In this document: one piece after another, positions 45,862 to 55,854 of the stretch
How positions within the stretch are numbered: the stretch's first letter is position 1
Layout: the number at the start of each line of letters is the position of its first letter
DNA from: an uncultured Granulosicoccaceae bacterium
Lineage (GTDB): Bacteria > Pseudomonadota > Gammaproteobacteria > Granulosicoccales > Granulosicoccaceae
Assembly: GCA_937957915.1 (NCBI GenBank)
Contig: CALGNZ010000040.1
Span: 54,824 to 118,823, forward strand
Direction of reading: 5' to 3'
DNA: 64,000 bases
Program-made: the position numbers and the translations under genes
The notes under the pieces: model-generated
Told to the model about the DNA's origin: nothing
Databases searched by the model: none
The model's input: only the letters and a program-made list of their open reading frames with translations

Positions 45862-47622
45862 TTAAACGGCATGCTGGTCCGGCGGGTACACCCAGCTATC
45901 TATGGAACCGGGTATAACACCCTCCGAAACAGCAAAGGGTCGATTGCGATGTTCGTCGAGGTCCGCAACTAAAGGCGCATGCTGGAATAGTGTGATGCGA
46001 AGCCAGCGGTCTGATCGCGGGTCAAATTTTACCGCACCAAAAAAAGCGAGTTTGCAGCGCAATAAATCGATTGGCAGCATACCGTCAGCTATCAGATTAT
46101 CTGCGATTTCAGCATACGGATGACTTTGTATTTGTAGGATACGACGAACCACATGACGATGTTCCGGTGCCAACAGTAAAAACTCTGCAAGCGTGACAGT
46201 AGCGTCAATCGATGTGAGTGCATTTGCCAGAGCGGCAACATCGCGGGCTATCGCCAGTGGATGCTCTCGATCAGCACCTGATTCGTCAAAGCGTCTGCCA
46301 AGCCGTGGCTCCAGCTTTTCTTCTGACGCATACCAAAAAAGCGCCTGTTGCGCATCTGCACTGTAGTCATTAGCCAGTGCAAAAGCATAGTGTTTTTCGA
46401 TAAGCGCCAGCACCTGCTCAACCGTGCAGGTACCATCAATTTTAAAGCGAGCATCCTCGTCAATGCTAAGCGTATCTGCCAACTCGTCGGTAAGCTCGGG
46501 GTAGATTTCAAGCAGTAAAGTGACCACACACTCTTGCCCTTCCTCGGTCAGTGTGCGCTCCGCCCAGTTGTAAACACGGTTCCACAGGTATGACTCCGAA
46601 CTGTCCGCTATTTCATCGATTTTCTTTGATAAACGGTGCAGATCATCACGCAGCCCCAGCACTTTCTGCTGTTGATACTCGTGCTCTGTTTTCCAGTCGG
46701 CGACACTGATCATTTGTCTGCTTAGAAAATGGCGGAACAACGCAACTTTGCTTTTCTCCGCAGCTGCAACAGATCTGACCCTGGCGAGCGCCGTTTCCCG
46801 AGCCAGAATCCAGTTGTTTAGCAAAGTCGGATGATTCACCAGGAATGGCGCCATTCCGAGTCCGGTTGAATTACCAATCCCGAGGCCTCTTGCCAACGAG
46901 GGTGCAAGGGGAACAGCTGTTTCAGGGTTGTCGCTGAAAGCCAGATGCTCAACGATATCAATACTGAATTGACGGATCATAAACACAGCAAGCAGTTCAG
47001 CTTGAAACGGTGCAGACAGCTCCGCTCGACTGGCGACAAACTTGCGATCAACTGCGCCAAATTTACCCGATCCGTAGACGGCAGTTGTACGCATCAAGTA
47101 ACCGATCGCGTCGAGTTGCGCCTGCTCTGGCTGCAGACCAGCAGCCAGCGTCTTACGGACGTAGTTAAATAACCTCACTGAGCGGTTAGCCCGTGAAAGC
47201 GACAATTCCGTTTCGGAAATTCTGCCCGCCTCCTGTAATGGTACGTTTGCTTTTAATCGCTCTATATCTGCTGACGTTGGTACTCCGTCAAACAAGGTAA
47301 ATGTTGCATCCCAGGCCTCGGCAATAACCCGATCGCTGCGCAAAGATGGATCCAGATCATGTGCAAACGCGATCAGACTGTAGCTGTGACCAGGTCCAAT
47401 CGCCGTATACACGGCATGTCCGACCCCCTGCCGATCGACTTGCCACTGCGAGCGCTTAAACCGCCATTGCTCATTGATAAGACGCCTCAGCAATACTCGC
47501 ATAAAGGAAAGCCGGGTTTGATGAAAGGAACCCAGTCGCGACAGACGCATCACCTGATGCGGTGGACGCAACGGCACAACGGCAGATTGTTCAACCGTCG
47601 CTTGCGGATTATGAGTATCCAT
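45862..47622 (-). CDS. Conserved hypothetical protein, cassette partner of M19 dipeptidase
   Basis: 586 residues, soluble, largely helical, without signal peptide or recognised motif. It is rich in Arg/Leu/Ala/Glu, with one likely coiled-coil stretch (KTEHEYQQQKVLGLRDDLHRLSKKIDEI). It lies between the M19 dipeptidase and DUF3726 genes with short gaps, so it is probably co-transcribed. No function can be assigned. Its length and uninterrupted frame with normal codon use support a true gene. Confidence 0.7.
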   Translation of the reverse strand: MDTHNPQATVEQSAVVPLRPPHQVMRLSRLGSFHQTRLSFMRVLLRRLINEQWRFKRSQWQVDRQGVGHAVYTAIGPGHSYSLIAFAHDLDPSLRSDRVIAEAWDATFTLFDGVPTSADIERLKANVPLQEAGRISETELSLSRANRSVRLFNYVRKTLAAGLQPEQAQLDAIGYLMRTTAVYGSGKFGAVDRKFVASRAELSAPFQAELLAVFMIRQFSIDIVEHLAFSDNPETAVPLAPSLARGLGIGNSTGLGMAPFLVNHPTLLNNWILARETALARVRSVAAAEKSKVALFRHFLSRQMISVADWKTEHEYQQQKVLGLRDDLHRLSKKIDEIADSSESYLWNRVYNWAERTLTEEGQECVVTLLLEIYPELTDELADTLSIDEDARFKIDGTCTVEQVLALIEKHYAFALANDYSADAQQALFWYASEEKLEPRLGRRFDESGADREHPLAIARDVAALANALTSIDATVTLAEFLLLAPEHRHVVRRILQIQSHPYAEIADNLIADGMLPIDLLRCKLAFFGAVKFDPRSDRWLRITLFQHAPLVADLDEHRNRPFAVSEGVIPGSIDSWVYPPDQHAV

Positions 47623-47689
47623 TACCTACCCCCGATGCCAATTATATTGTCTGGCTACGCCTGTGCTGCCAGACACCCGCGAACAGTTG

Positions 47690-48703
47690 TTACCGCGGCG
47701 CAAAACTGTCCGAAAAAAATCGAAACCAGTTGCCACCCATAACCTTGTCTACATCACCTTTACTGAAACCGGCTTCACTTAAACCAACTCGCAACTGGCC
47801 AAAATCCCGATTATCCACGAACCAGGAGGGTTGCGGCGGAAACCCGGCGTTATCTGCGCTGCCTTCACCGTAGTCGATTTCCTTTGTCCAGCGCCCAACC
47901 CGCATCCACTCAACCACGGAATCCGGTTGATCCTGACATAAATCAGAGCCAAAACCTATTTGATCAATCCCCATCAGGTCTGCGGTGCGAGCGATCATTT
48001 CGCAAAAACTGGCCAGCGTGCAATCACCGGCACCCGCCAGGTGGTGAGGGTACATGGAGAACCCCAGCATGCCGCCGGATTCAGCCAGCGCTTTTAACAC
48101 GGTGTCTGACTTGTTGCGCAGCGCCTTGTGCCAGAACTGCGGGTTTGCATGAGTAATGGCGATGGGTCTTGCGGAGATATCAATCGCCTCAAGCGTCGAC
48201 CGCTCTGCAGAGTGAGACATATCGACCACCATACCAACCCGATTCATCTCCTGAATGACCTGCTTTCCCATACGGGTGATACCCGGGTCATTCTGTTCAT
48301 AGCAGCCGGTTGCCAGCAGCGACTGGTTGTTGTACGACAGCTGCATAAATCGCGCACCGAGTGAGTACAGGATTTCCACCAAACCGATATCATCCTCTAT
48401 CGGCGAGGGGTTCTGAAACCCGAATATGATCGCTGTTTTCCCCGCAGCCTTCGCTTCAGTGATGTCAGTCGCGGTTCGCGCCAGGCAAATCAGATCAGGG
48501 AATTGTTCAAACCACCGATTCCACTGCTCCATATTCAATACCGTTTCGCGAAAGTTCTCGTGATACGCTATAGTCACGTGAACGGCATCGACTCCACCCT
48601 CGTTCATCTCACGAAAGATTTTTTCCGACCAGTTAGCGTACTGCAAACCATCGATCGTTAAGCTGTCATATCTGTTCAAGATTTGATTCCGTCGAAAATG
48701 CAT
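47690..48703 (-). CDS. Membrane dipeptidase (peptidase M19)
   Basis: 337 residues from the ATG at 48703. YDSLTIDGLQYANWSEKIFREMNEGGVDAVHVTIAYHENF, GLVEILYSLGARFMQLSYNNQSLLATGCYE, MNRVGMVVDMSHSAERSTLEAI, RPIAITHANP and GSDLCQDQPD are the successive metal and active-site blocks of renal-dipeptidase-like M19 enzymes. The first block lacks the usual D-G-H-x-D, as in a divergent subgroup. It would hydrolyse a dipeptide or a cyclic or N-acyl amino-acid derivative. It leads the cassette that also includes the 586-residue protein and DUF3726. Confidence 0.85.
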   Translation of the reverse strand: MHFRRNQILNRYDSLTIDGLQYANWSEKIFREMNEGGVDAVHVTIAYHENFRETVLNMEQWNRWFEQFPDLICLARTATDITEAKAAGKTAIIFGFQNPSPIEDDIGLVEILYSLGARFMQLSYNNQSLLATGCYEQNDPGITRMGKQVIQEMNRVGMVVDMSHSAERSTLEAIDISARPIAITHANPQFWHKALRNKSDTVLKALAESGGMLGFSMYPHHLAGAGDCTLASFCEMIARTADLMGIDQIGFGSDLCQDQPDSVVEWMRVGRWTKEIDYGEGSADNAGFPPQPSWFVDNRDFGQLRVGLSEAGFSKGDVDKVMGGNWFRFFSDSFAPR

Positions 48704-48949
48704 CACTATAATTGCGGGAAGATCACAGTTGCCACACACCAAACACACTACAGTCGCTGAGAGTACTTGTCCCCCGGCCCGTTGGCTGACCTGCAAGTTT
48801 TGCCCGTGACTGGCAACTGACTTCCGATTCCTGCAGTTTAGAGCTTATCCATTAGTTCAGGCCAGCACCAACCCACGAATTGTCGTAAACAGCCAGCTTT
48901 TCCGACGAACCTGTCTCTCTATAACTTTCCCGACTTCAAAAATTACGGT

Positions 48950-50353
48950 ATGACTCCAAAATCTGACGACCTCTGGTTCATTCCGCTGGGCGGTTGTGGC
49001 GAAATCGGAATGAACTTCAACCTGTACGGTCATGACGGGCAATGGCTCATTGTCGATTGCGGTCTAACCTTTTCCGACACCGTCAGTAGCGACAGCAATG
49101 CCGCCACGGCCGGTAACTCGAAGGGAACACCGGTTCGACTGCGAGACGTGCAAATGGCCGATCCGGCATTCATCGCCGAGCGCAAGGACGATATCGCAGG
49201 CATGATCATCACGCATGCCCATGAAGACCACATTGGTGCGGTGCAATACCTGTGGCCGCAGCTGCAATGCCCGATATTCACAACAGCTCTGACGGCACAT
49301 GTGCTGCGACGCAAACTGGCTGAAGCGCAATTGAATGATGTACCGATTGTAGTAGTCGACTCAGGGCAGATCGTCGATATCGGACCATTTAACGTCGAGT
49401 GGATTCATATGACACACTCGATTCCCGAGCCACACAGCCTGTTGATAAAAACACCTGCCGGTAAGGTATTTCATTCGGGTGACTGGAAACTCGACAGCTC
49501 ACCTGTGGTCGGTCAGCCTTACGATCGCGAACGATGCCAGTCACTGCACAAAGAACAGATCGATGCGATGGTCTGCGACTCAACCAATGCAACTGTCCCC
49601 GGCCACACCGCCTCTGAGTCTGATTTGTACAAAGGACTGAAGACGATGGTCAAAAATGCCACCGGCAGAGTTGTTGTTACCTGTTTCGGCAGCAACCTCG
49701 CCCGTGTCGCGACACTGGCACGTATTGCCTCCGAGACTGATCGCCACCTCGGATTGCTGGGCAGATCAATGATAGAAATGGTTAATGCGGGCCGAGCCAC
49801 AGGTTTGTTGCAAATGCCACAGCCAGAAGTTGACTCACAACATCTGGGCTACCTGCCTCGCGAGACAGTACTGCTGCTGGCAACAGGCAGTCAGGGCGAA
49901 CCCCGAACAGCATTGAACCGACTGAGCACCAACAGCTTTCGCGATATGCATCTGGAACCCGGAGACACCGTGGTTTTCAGTTCACGTGTCATTCCCGGTA
50001 ACGAAGATGTAGTTGAAGCGCTCGTCGCACGTCTGGAATCAATGGGCGTGGTGGTTGTTACTGAGCGCACTGCCCCATTGCCAATCCATGCCAGTGGCCA
50101 CCCCGCAGCGGATGAACTACGACAGATGTTTTCATGGGTTAAACCAAAGCTTGTGATACCGGTTCACGGTGAGCCTGTACATATGCAGGCTAATGCGGAT
50201 ATCGCCGACAGCAGCGGTATTCGCCATCAGCTACATGGCACAAACGGAGACCTTTTTATCATTGCACCGCAGGTGGAATTGAAAAAATCGTCAGTCAGGT
50301 TCGGCCGACTCTCACTGAAAGGTAGAAACCTTGCCCCCGTCCAGGCGCTCTGA
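48950..50353 (+). CDS. rnj: RNase J-type metallo-beta-lactamase ribonuclease
   Basis: 467 residues. DLWFIPLGGCGEIGMNFNLYGHDGQWLIVDCGL and the metal motif HAHEDH (H89, H91, D93, H94) are followed by HSIPEPHSLLIKTPAGKVFHSGDWKLD. The beta-CASP part has ATGSQGEPRTALNR, FSSRVIPGNE and the closing IPVHGEPVHM. It would cleave and 5'-trim RNA. It lacks most of the C-terminal domain of Firmicute RNase J (~555 residues). The MATE gene overlaps its end. Confidence 0.85.
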   Translation: MTPKSDDLWFIPLGGCGEIGMNFNLYGHDGQWLIVDCGLTFSDTVSSDSNAATAGNSKGTPVRLRDVQMADPAFIAERKDDIAGMIITHAHEDHIGAVQYLWPQLQCPIFTTALTAHVLRRKLAEAQLNDVPIVVVDSGQIVDIGPFNVEWIHMTHSIPEPHSLLIKTPAGKVFHSGDWKLDSSPVVGQPYDRERCQSLHKEQIDAMVCDSTNATVPGHTASESDLYKGLKTMVKNATGRVVVTCFGSNLARVATLARIASETDRHLGLLGRSMIEMVNAGRATGLLQMPQPEVDSQHLGYLPRETVLLLATGSQGEPRTALNRLSTNSFRDMHLEPGDTVVFSSRVIPGNEDVVEALVARLESMGVVVVTERTAPLPIHASGHPAADELRQMFSWVKPKLVIPVHGEPVHMQANADIADSSGIRHQLHGTNGDLFIIAPQVELKKSSVRFGRLSLKGRNLAPVQAL

Positions 50354-51707
50354 CAGCCACCAGGATCTGACTCAGGGGTCAGTCCTGCAGCATTTGATCA
50401 AGCTGTCGGTACCCGCTGCCATGGGTATGATCTTCAACACGCTATACAACCTGACTGATTTCTGGTTCGCAGGCATGCTATCTGATCAGGCGCTGGCCGG
50501 GGTCTCGATTGCCGGCAGTGTATTTTTTATGATCATTGGTATCGGTGCCGGTATGCAAACAGGTACCACCGCAATGATCGCGAACGAGGTCGGTGCAGGC
50601 CGCCACGACGGCGTGCGCAACTGGCTCAACCAGGCACTTGGCCTCGGTATCGTCGTCGCCGGTATTTGTCTGCTGGCCGGGTTTTGGCTGGCGGCTGATT
50701 TGATCCGCTTTCTTGGTGCCGAGGCAGACGTGGAACCCGCGGCACAACGTTACACCAATATTGTTCTCGCCGGAAACATCACTTTCGTTATCACCGCGGT
50801 TGCGTCAGGCGCGCTGATGGCACTGGGCGATACGATCTCCACACGCAATGCGCTGGCGATTGGCTTTGTTGCAAACTTTGCATTGAATCCGCTACTTACA
50901 TTCGGGCTTGGCCTGGGTGTAACCGGACTGGCGCTGTCTACCGTGATGATCAAGGCCTTTAGCGCTTTCTATTTACTGACAGTCCTGCGCCGCCGGCTGG
51001 GCTACACCCCGTTTCCGGCCTTCGGCTTTTCGTACTGGAAAGAACTACTCCACCAGGTATTGCCTGCGAGTTTCAACATGATGACCATCATTTTGGGTGG
51101 ATTCATCTCCGTATCATTTATTGGACGGTTTGGCAGCGACCATGTCGCCGGGTATGCCGTTGGTCTGCGCCTCGAACAAGTATTGTTGTTGCCGGCGCTC
51201 GGGCTAAATAGTGCCGTCATGGCCATCGTCGGGCAAAATCATGGTGCCGGATTACCGGAGAGAGTGCTTGAAACCTACAAGCAGGCAATCATCACCGGCA
51301 TCGCTATCTCACTGGTTTGTATCCCCGTGATGGTGTTTTTATCGCCGCACATGCTCAGTCTTTTTTCCGACAACGCTGATGTTATTAAAACCGGATCTAC
51401 GTATCTGCGCATTGATGCGGTGGCGTTCTTTGCCTACGTTGTGTTGTTTATCAGTGTCGCCAGCCTGCAGGCAATAAAGCGGCCGTTGTTTCCCATGGTG
51501 CTGGGCATTTGTCGTCAACTGATTGTCCCGGCTTCAATTAACTATTTCCTGATCGTGGTGTACGGGCTGCCGATGATTTCGCTTTTTATCACCATCGTGT
51601 CAGTCGTATTGATCAGCGCTGTTGTCTCTCACTGGTATACGATTAAACAGCTGAAGGCGACATTGCCTCCGGCCACGCCACGACAAGCGGGCGCAACACC
51701 ACCCTGA
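50331..51707 (+). CDS. MATE-family multidrug/sodium efflux transporter
   Basis: 458 residues starting at TTG preceded by AAGGTAGAAACC, overlapping the RNase J gene by 23 bases. Twelve membrane helices are evident in two halves. PAAMGMIFNTLYNLTDFWFAGMLSDQALAGVSIAGSVFFMIIGIGAGMQTGTTAMIANEVGAG is the family N-terminus, and NMMTIILGGFISVSFIGRFGSDHVAGYAVGLRLEQVLLLPALGLNSAVMAIVGQNHGAG the matching second half. It exports cationic compounds in exchange for Na+ or H+. Confidence 0.9.
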   Translation: MPPSRRSDSHQDLTQGSVLQHLIKLSVPAAMGMIFNTLYNLTDFWFAGMLSDQALAGVSIAGSVFFMIIGIGAGMQTGTTAMIANEVGAGRHDGVRNWLNQALGLGIVVAGICLLAGFWLAADLIRFLGAEADVEPAAQRYTNIVLAGNITFVITAVASGALMALGDTISTRNALAIGFVANFALNPLLTFGLGLGVTGLALSTVMIKAFSAFYLLTVLRRRLGYTPFPAFGFSYWKELLHQVLPASFNMMTIILGGFISVSFIGRFGSDHVAGYAVGLRLEQVLLLPALGLNSAVMAIVGQNHGAGLPERVLETYKQAIITGIAISLVCIPVMVFLSPHMLSLFSDNADVIKTGSTYLRIDAVAFFAYVVLFISVASLQAIKRPLFPMVLGICRQLIVPASINYFLIVVYGLPMISLFITIVSVVLISAVVSHWYTIKQLKATLPPATPRQAGATPP

Positions 51708-51764
51708 CCGCCACGCCACCCGTGATAGAATCAGGGTCTTTCACTGACAATCGGTAGCGCTAAC

Positions 51765-52505
51765 ATGCTTGAAAAATTCGTCGATGTAACGAGCAAGAAC
51801 GGTCCAATCCCCTGCTTTTTCGTTGCACCAGACGATGAGCACGAATGGCCGGCTATCGTTTTATACATGGATGCTCCGGGTATCCGCGAAGAGCTCCGCA
51901 ACATAGCTCGGCGCATTGCCAAGCACGGGTATGCCTGCATTTTGCCTGACCTGTATCACCGCTATGGCAAATTAAGATTCAAAACTCACCAGCGAGCCGA
52001 GGCGACAACAGCCGTATATCTGGCCGCCTATCACGGGCTGACAGATGACGATATCAACGACGATACCGCAGCGGTAATCGGCTACCTTGAAGCGCAGCCA
52101 CAAATTCAGCAAGGTGCTATTGGCAGTGTCGGCTTTTGCATGAGTGGCCGTTTTATCACTACCACTGCTAAAAAATTCCCTGATCGCTTTGCCTGCGCTG
52201 CATCCTTTTACGGCACACGCCTCGTCACGGAAGATGCCAACTCCCCCCACCTTCACCTGAATGGAATTACCGCAGAACTGTATTACGGCTTTGGTGCGCT
52301 GGATACCTACACGCCTGCCGATTACGTACAAACATTCAGAGAATCACTCGATGCCGCAGACCTGCGCTACGAGATGGATGTTTTTGACGGCGTTGATCAC
52401 GGCTATGCATTCGTCGAGCGGGCACCGTACGATCACGCCGCCGCAGAACTCAGCTGGGATAAAGTATTTGCGCTGTTCGAGCGTAACCTGATTATTTCAG
52501 AGTAG
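51765..52505 (+). CDS. Dienelactone hydrolase family protein
   Basis: 246 residues with an alpha/beta-hydrolase fold. The nucleophile elbow is a cysteine in GSVGFCMSGRF, as in dienelactone hydrolase. MDAPGIREELRNIARRIAKHGYACILPDLYHR is the typical oxyanion-side region. The Asp/His pair is in YGALDTYTP-like and DGVDHGYAF segments. It hydrolyses a lactone or ester in the cytosol. It converges with the next hydrolase gene, nine bases apart. Confidence 0.88.
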   Translation: MLEKFVDVTSKNGPIPCFFVAPDDEHEWPAIVLYMDAPGIREELRNIARRIAKHGYACILPDLYHRYGKLRFKTHQRAEATTAVYLAAYHGLTDDDINDDTAAVIGYLEAQPQIQQGAIGSVGFCMSGRFITTTAKKFPDRFACAASFYGTRLVTEDANSPHLHLNGITAELYYGFGALDTYTPADYVQTFRESLDAADLRYEMDVFDGVDHGYAFVERAPYDHAAAELSWDKVFALFERNLIISE

Positions 52506-52513
52506 CCGATACC

Positions 52514-53317
52514 TTATTGGTTCAGCACCGCGTCGGCGACCACACGAATAGCCATGCAGGTTTCCTCCACGGCATCTAACTGGGTAAAGTGACCACAATC
52601 GGGCACCACGCACACCGTCGACTGTGGTGCCAATCGTTGCAGTACCTGTAAATACTCAGTCGTTTCATCGGCAGAAATAGACTGCCGCTTTCTGTCGGCG
52701 TCTACCCACGTGCTCTGAATGACCGACAGAGGTACATTGATCTGTGACATCACGGTCGCAAATCGGCCGGCATCCCACATCATCATCAGTCGTATTTGTT
52801 CACGAAAACGTGCCACCGGCATTGCTGCAGCACGCTGCAGAATATCCTTTTTCAAAGCCTGATCACTGCGATCAGTAAACATCATTGAAAACAGATTATT
52901 CACGAAAGCCGGAACATCGGCATCGTTGGCAAGCGTCGCTGATATCGCTTCACCTGCCTGCCAGGGATCACCCTTGCCCTGCACGCTGCCATCCACAAAG
53001 ACCAGGCCGCCGGTTCTTTCGGGTGCTTGTACCGCTGCAGCAGCGATGACTCTGGTTCCCATACTGTGACCAACCAAAACAGCGTTGTCGATACCCAGCG
53101 CACACAGCAATTGCACTACATCGGAGCCATGGGTTTCAATGTCCAGTGGCCCCTGCAGCGATGATGACTGGCCATGCCCGCGCAGATCAACCACCAAACA
53201 TCGATAGTCCTTTTCAAAAACACTGACCTGATGACACCAGTCATTACCGTCGCAGGTCAGCCCGTGTACATACACAAGCCAATTTAAACCGCTGCCACTA
53301 ATCTGGTGATGGATCAT
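52514..53317 (-). CDS. Alpha/beta-fold hydrolase
   Basis: 267 residues. LVYVHGLTCDGNDWCHQ gives the oxyanion HG, DLRGHGQSS the second loop, VLVGHSMGTRV the serine nucleophile elbow (GHSMG), and DCGHFTQLDA the catalytic His. It has no signal peptide. The substrate cannot be told; haloperoxidase, esterase and lactonase members look alike at this level. Its start lies 12 bases inside the longest open frame of the divergent NUDIX gene, whose preferred start is further away. Confidence 0.85.
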   Translation of the reverse strand: MIHHQISGSGLNWLVYVHGLTCDGNDWCHQVSVFEKDYRCLVVDLRGHGQSSSLQGPLDIETHGSDVVQLLCALGIDNAVLVGHSMGTRVIAAAAVQAPERTGGLVFVDGSVQGKGDPWQAGEAISATLANDADVPAFVNNLFSMMFTDRSDQALKKDILQRAAAMPVARFREQIRLMMMWDAGRFATVMSQINVPLSVIQSTWVDADRKRQSISADETTEYLQVLQRLAPQSTVCVVPDCGHFTQLDAVEETCMAIRVVADAVLNQ

Positions 53318-53455
53318 TTTTTAATATCTAACCTGGTTACACAACGAATAATGATCAAAGTCTCTCGCAACGTCGACTATTTCGATCAACAGTTTCGCAT
53401 CGTTAGATGCATACAGTACACTGCTGCACAGCGGCTAACAGCTACTGGAAAAGTA

Positions 53456-53995
53456 ATGCACCGACAACTCATTCAACAACTTCTCTCAGAGTACGGTACA
53501 CGCTACCCGGCGGAAGCCGAAACAACCAGTCGGTATGCACAATTCATCTCAGACCACGAAGACTGCTTTGATCGAAGCCTGTTAAAGGGCCATGTTACAG
53601 GATCCGCCTGGCTCTTGAATCGAGCCGGCACTCATGTCCTGTTGACACATCACCGCAAGCTCGACATTTGGGTGCAACTCGGCGGACACGCGGACGGCGA
53701 CAGCAACCCGCTCGCCGTGGCCTTGCGAGAGGCACGCGAGGAGTCTGGCATCTCCCATATCAGGGCTGTCGCCGACACGCTTTTTGATCTCGATATTCAT
53801 TTGATACCGGAGCGCAAATCTGAACCCGCTCACTATCATTATGATTCGCGGTTTCTACTGCAAACCACCAAAACGGATGATTTTGTGGTCAGCGATGAGT
53901 CGCACGCGCTCGAATGGGTCGACATCACAAAGATCAATGACCGAACGGCAGAGGCATCCATGCTGCGCATGGCGGAAAAATACCTCAGTCGTTAG
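53456..53995 (+). CDS. NUDIX hydrolase
   Basis: 179 residues from the ATG at 53456 with GGAAAAG just upstream; the longer frame from 53306 would run into the divergent gene's start region. WVQLGGHADGDSNPLAVALREAREESGI carries the NUDIX helix (REAREESG), but serine stands where the first glutamate of the box is usual. The rest (YHYDSRFLLQT, ALEWVDI) is normal. It would hydrolyse a nucleoside diphosphate linked to another group. Confidence 0.85.
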   Translation: MHRQLIQQLLSEYGTRYPAEAETTSRYAQFISDHEDCFDRSLLKGHVTGSAWLLNRAGTHVLLTHHRKLDIWVQLGGHADGDSNPLAVALREAREESGISHIRAVADTLFDLDIHLIPERKSEPAHYHYDSRFLLQTTKTDDFVVSDESHALEWVDITKINDRTAEASMLRMAEKYLSR

Positions 53996-54193
53996 CGCAC
54001 CCGCTGGTTGAAACAGACTCATAACCGCAGCCTGTGCAGATCTATTTATCAACGCTGGGTTCAACTCAGGCGGCGAGTCCGCGCCTGATTCGAAGTCCGC
54101 GAGTGCAGAATTTCACCGCTGCCGATTGCAACTTGCAGTACAGTAGACGCTTTCACCGCCAGTGACGTTTCGTTGCATATTTAAGGTCTCTCT

Positions 54194-55837
54194 ATGTCTG
54201 CACAATCTGATTCATTTGCGTCTGCACCAACCAATACATCAGCGTCTGCACCAGCTAATACATCAGCCTTCACAGAAACGTGGCAGTTAGCTAAAACCGC
54301 GAAATCTTCCAACGGCGGCATGGTGGCAAGCCAGCACTACGCTGCGTCTCGTGTTGGCGCCAGGGTGCTGGCCGAAGGTGGCAATGCCGTTGATGCTGCC
54401 ATCGCAACCAGTTTGATGATTGGCACTGTAGAACCGTGGATGAGCGGACTCGGCGGAGGCGGATTTATGCTTTACCGCGAACAAAAAACCAATACGGTTC
54501 ATAGTGTCGACTTCGGCATGAAGGCGCCATCAATGCTTGATCCAGCCGACTACCCCCTCGCAGCAGGTCAGGATGACGATCTTTTTGGCTGGCCGTCGGT
54601 TCAAGACAATCGCAACGTGTTGGGTCCATCGTCGATAGCGGTGCCGAGCTACCTTGCAGGCATTAGTGCCGCCGCCGGGCGGTTCGCTACAAAGCCATTG
54701 GCGGACCTGATTACACCGGCCGTCGAGAGTGCTCATGCCGGATTCCCTGTAGACTGGTACGCAACGCTTAAAATCGCTGCCGCCGCACCGGTACTGAGCC
54801 AGTTTGCGGCCAGCGCCTCGGCCTATCTGCCGGGTGGCTTTGTTCCCGCAGGCGAATGGGGTGGGCCGCTGCCTTCTATCTCGCTTGGCAACCTGGCGTC
54901 GACCCTTGAGAGACTGCGCGACGCGGGAGCCGAAGACTTCTATCAGGGTGAAATTGCACAGAGCATTGCGAACGACTGCCGAGCGCTAGGCTCAAAATTA
55001 TCGGCTCAGGATCTCGCCAACTATCAGCCTGTGATTTCCGTTGCTGACCAGTCGGGCTATCGCAACGCCACCGTCTATACGGCCCCGGGTTTGACTGCCG
55101 GACCAACGCTGCAGGATGCACTGCAACGAATTGAACGCTCAAACTGGCAGCCGGGTACAGAGGATGATGCAGATACCTACCTGTGCTATGCCAACGCCTT
55201 GCAGGATGCCTACACTCATCGACTACTGACACTGGGTGATCTTGATGACACCGCGGCCCCCGGTTGCACAACCCACATCACTGTTGTCGACAGCCAGGGA
55301 AATATGGTGTCTTTAACACAAACGTTGCTCTCCGTTTTTGGCTCCAAGGTTATGCTGCCACAGAGCGGCATATTGATGAACAATGGCATCATGTGGTTTG
55401 ATCCGCGTGACAATAAGCCCAACTCTATGGCGCCTGGCAAACGCCCATTGTCAAACATGTGCCCTACACTTTTTAGCACTGAAGACGGAAGCCACTACGC
55501 ACTGGGTGCATCAGGTGGCAGACGCATCATGCCGGCAGTTATGCAATTGCTCTCCATGGTGGTCGATCAAAAAATGGATATAAATTCCGCCATGCATAAA
55601 GGGCGTATCGACGTCAGCGGCGCTCCCCAGGTTTGCGTAGACAGCCAGCTTGATAAACAGGTTGCAAAACGACTGACTGAGGCCAGCCACAACGTCACTG
55701 TGGTTCCCAATGGTGTGTATCCTGCGATGTACGCCTGCCCCAATATTATTGGCAGAAGCCCGGAGGGAATCAACACTGGCGCTGCATTTGTTGCATCACC
55801 CTGGTCGGAAGTCGCGTTGCAGCACAACAGCGATTAA
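54194..55837 (+). CDS. Gamma-glutamyltransferase family protein
   Basis: 547 residues. NGGMVASQHYAASRVGARVLAEGGNAVDAAIATSLMIGTVEPWMSGLGGGGFML is the family N-terminus. The autoprocessing/catalytic threonine is T360 in GCTTHITVVDSQGNMVSLTQTLLSVFGS, followed by GILMNNGIMWFDP and the PLSNMCPTL substrate loop. No signal peptide is visible; the N-terminus is an S/A/T-rich repeat (SAPTNTSASAPANTS). It cleaves gamma-glutamyl amides. It sits 18 bases before an EamA transporter gene, so an operon is likely. Confidence 0.9.
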   Translation: MSAQSDSFASAPTNTSASAPANTSAFTETWQLAKTAKSSNGGMVASQHYAASRVGARVLAEGGNAVDAAIATSLMIGTVEPWMSGLGGGGFMLYREQKTNTVHSVDFGMKAPSMLDPADYPLAAGQDDDLFGWPSVQDNRNVLGPSSIAVPSYLAGISAAAGRFATKPLADLITPAVESAHAGFPVDWYATLKIAAAAPVLSQFAASASAYLPGGFVPAGEWGGPLPSISLGNLASTLERLRDAGAEDFYQGEIAQSIANDCRALGSKLSAQDLANYQPVISVADQSGYRNATVYTAPGLTAGPTLQDALQRIERSNWQPGTEDDADTYLCYANALQDAYTHRLLTLGDLDDTAAPGCTTHITVVDSQGNMVSLTQTLLSVFGSKVMLPQSGILMNNGIMWFDPRDNKPNSMAPGKRPLSNMCPTLFSTEDGSHYALGASGGRRIMPAVMQLLSMVVDQKMDINSAMHKGRIDVSGAPQVCVDSQLDKQVAKRLTEASHNVTVVPNGVYPAMYACPNIIGRSPEGINTGAAFVASPWSEVALQHNSD

Positions 55838-55854
55838 ATCCTATTAATAACAGC

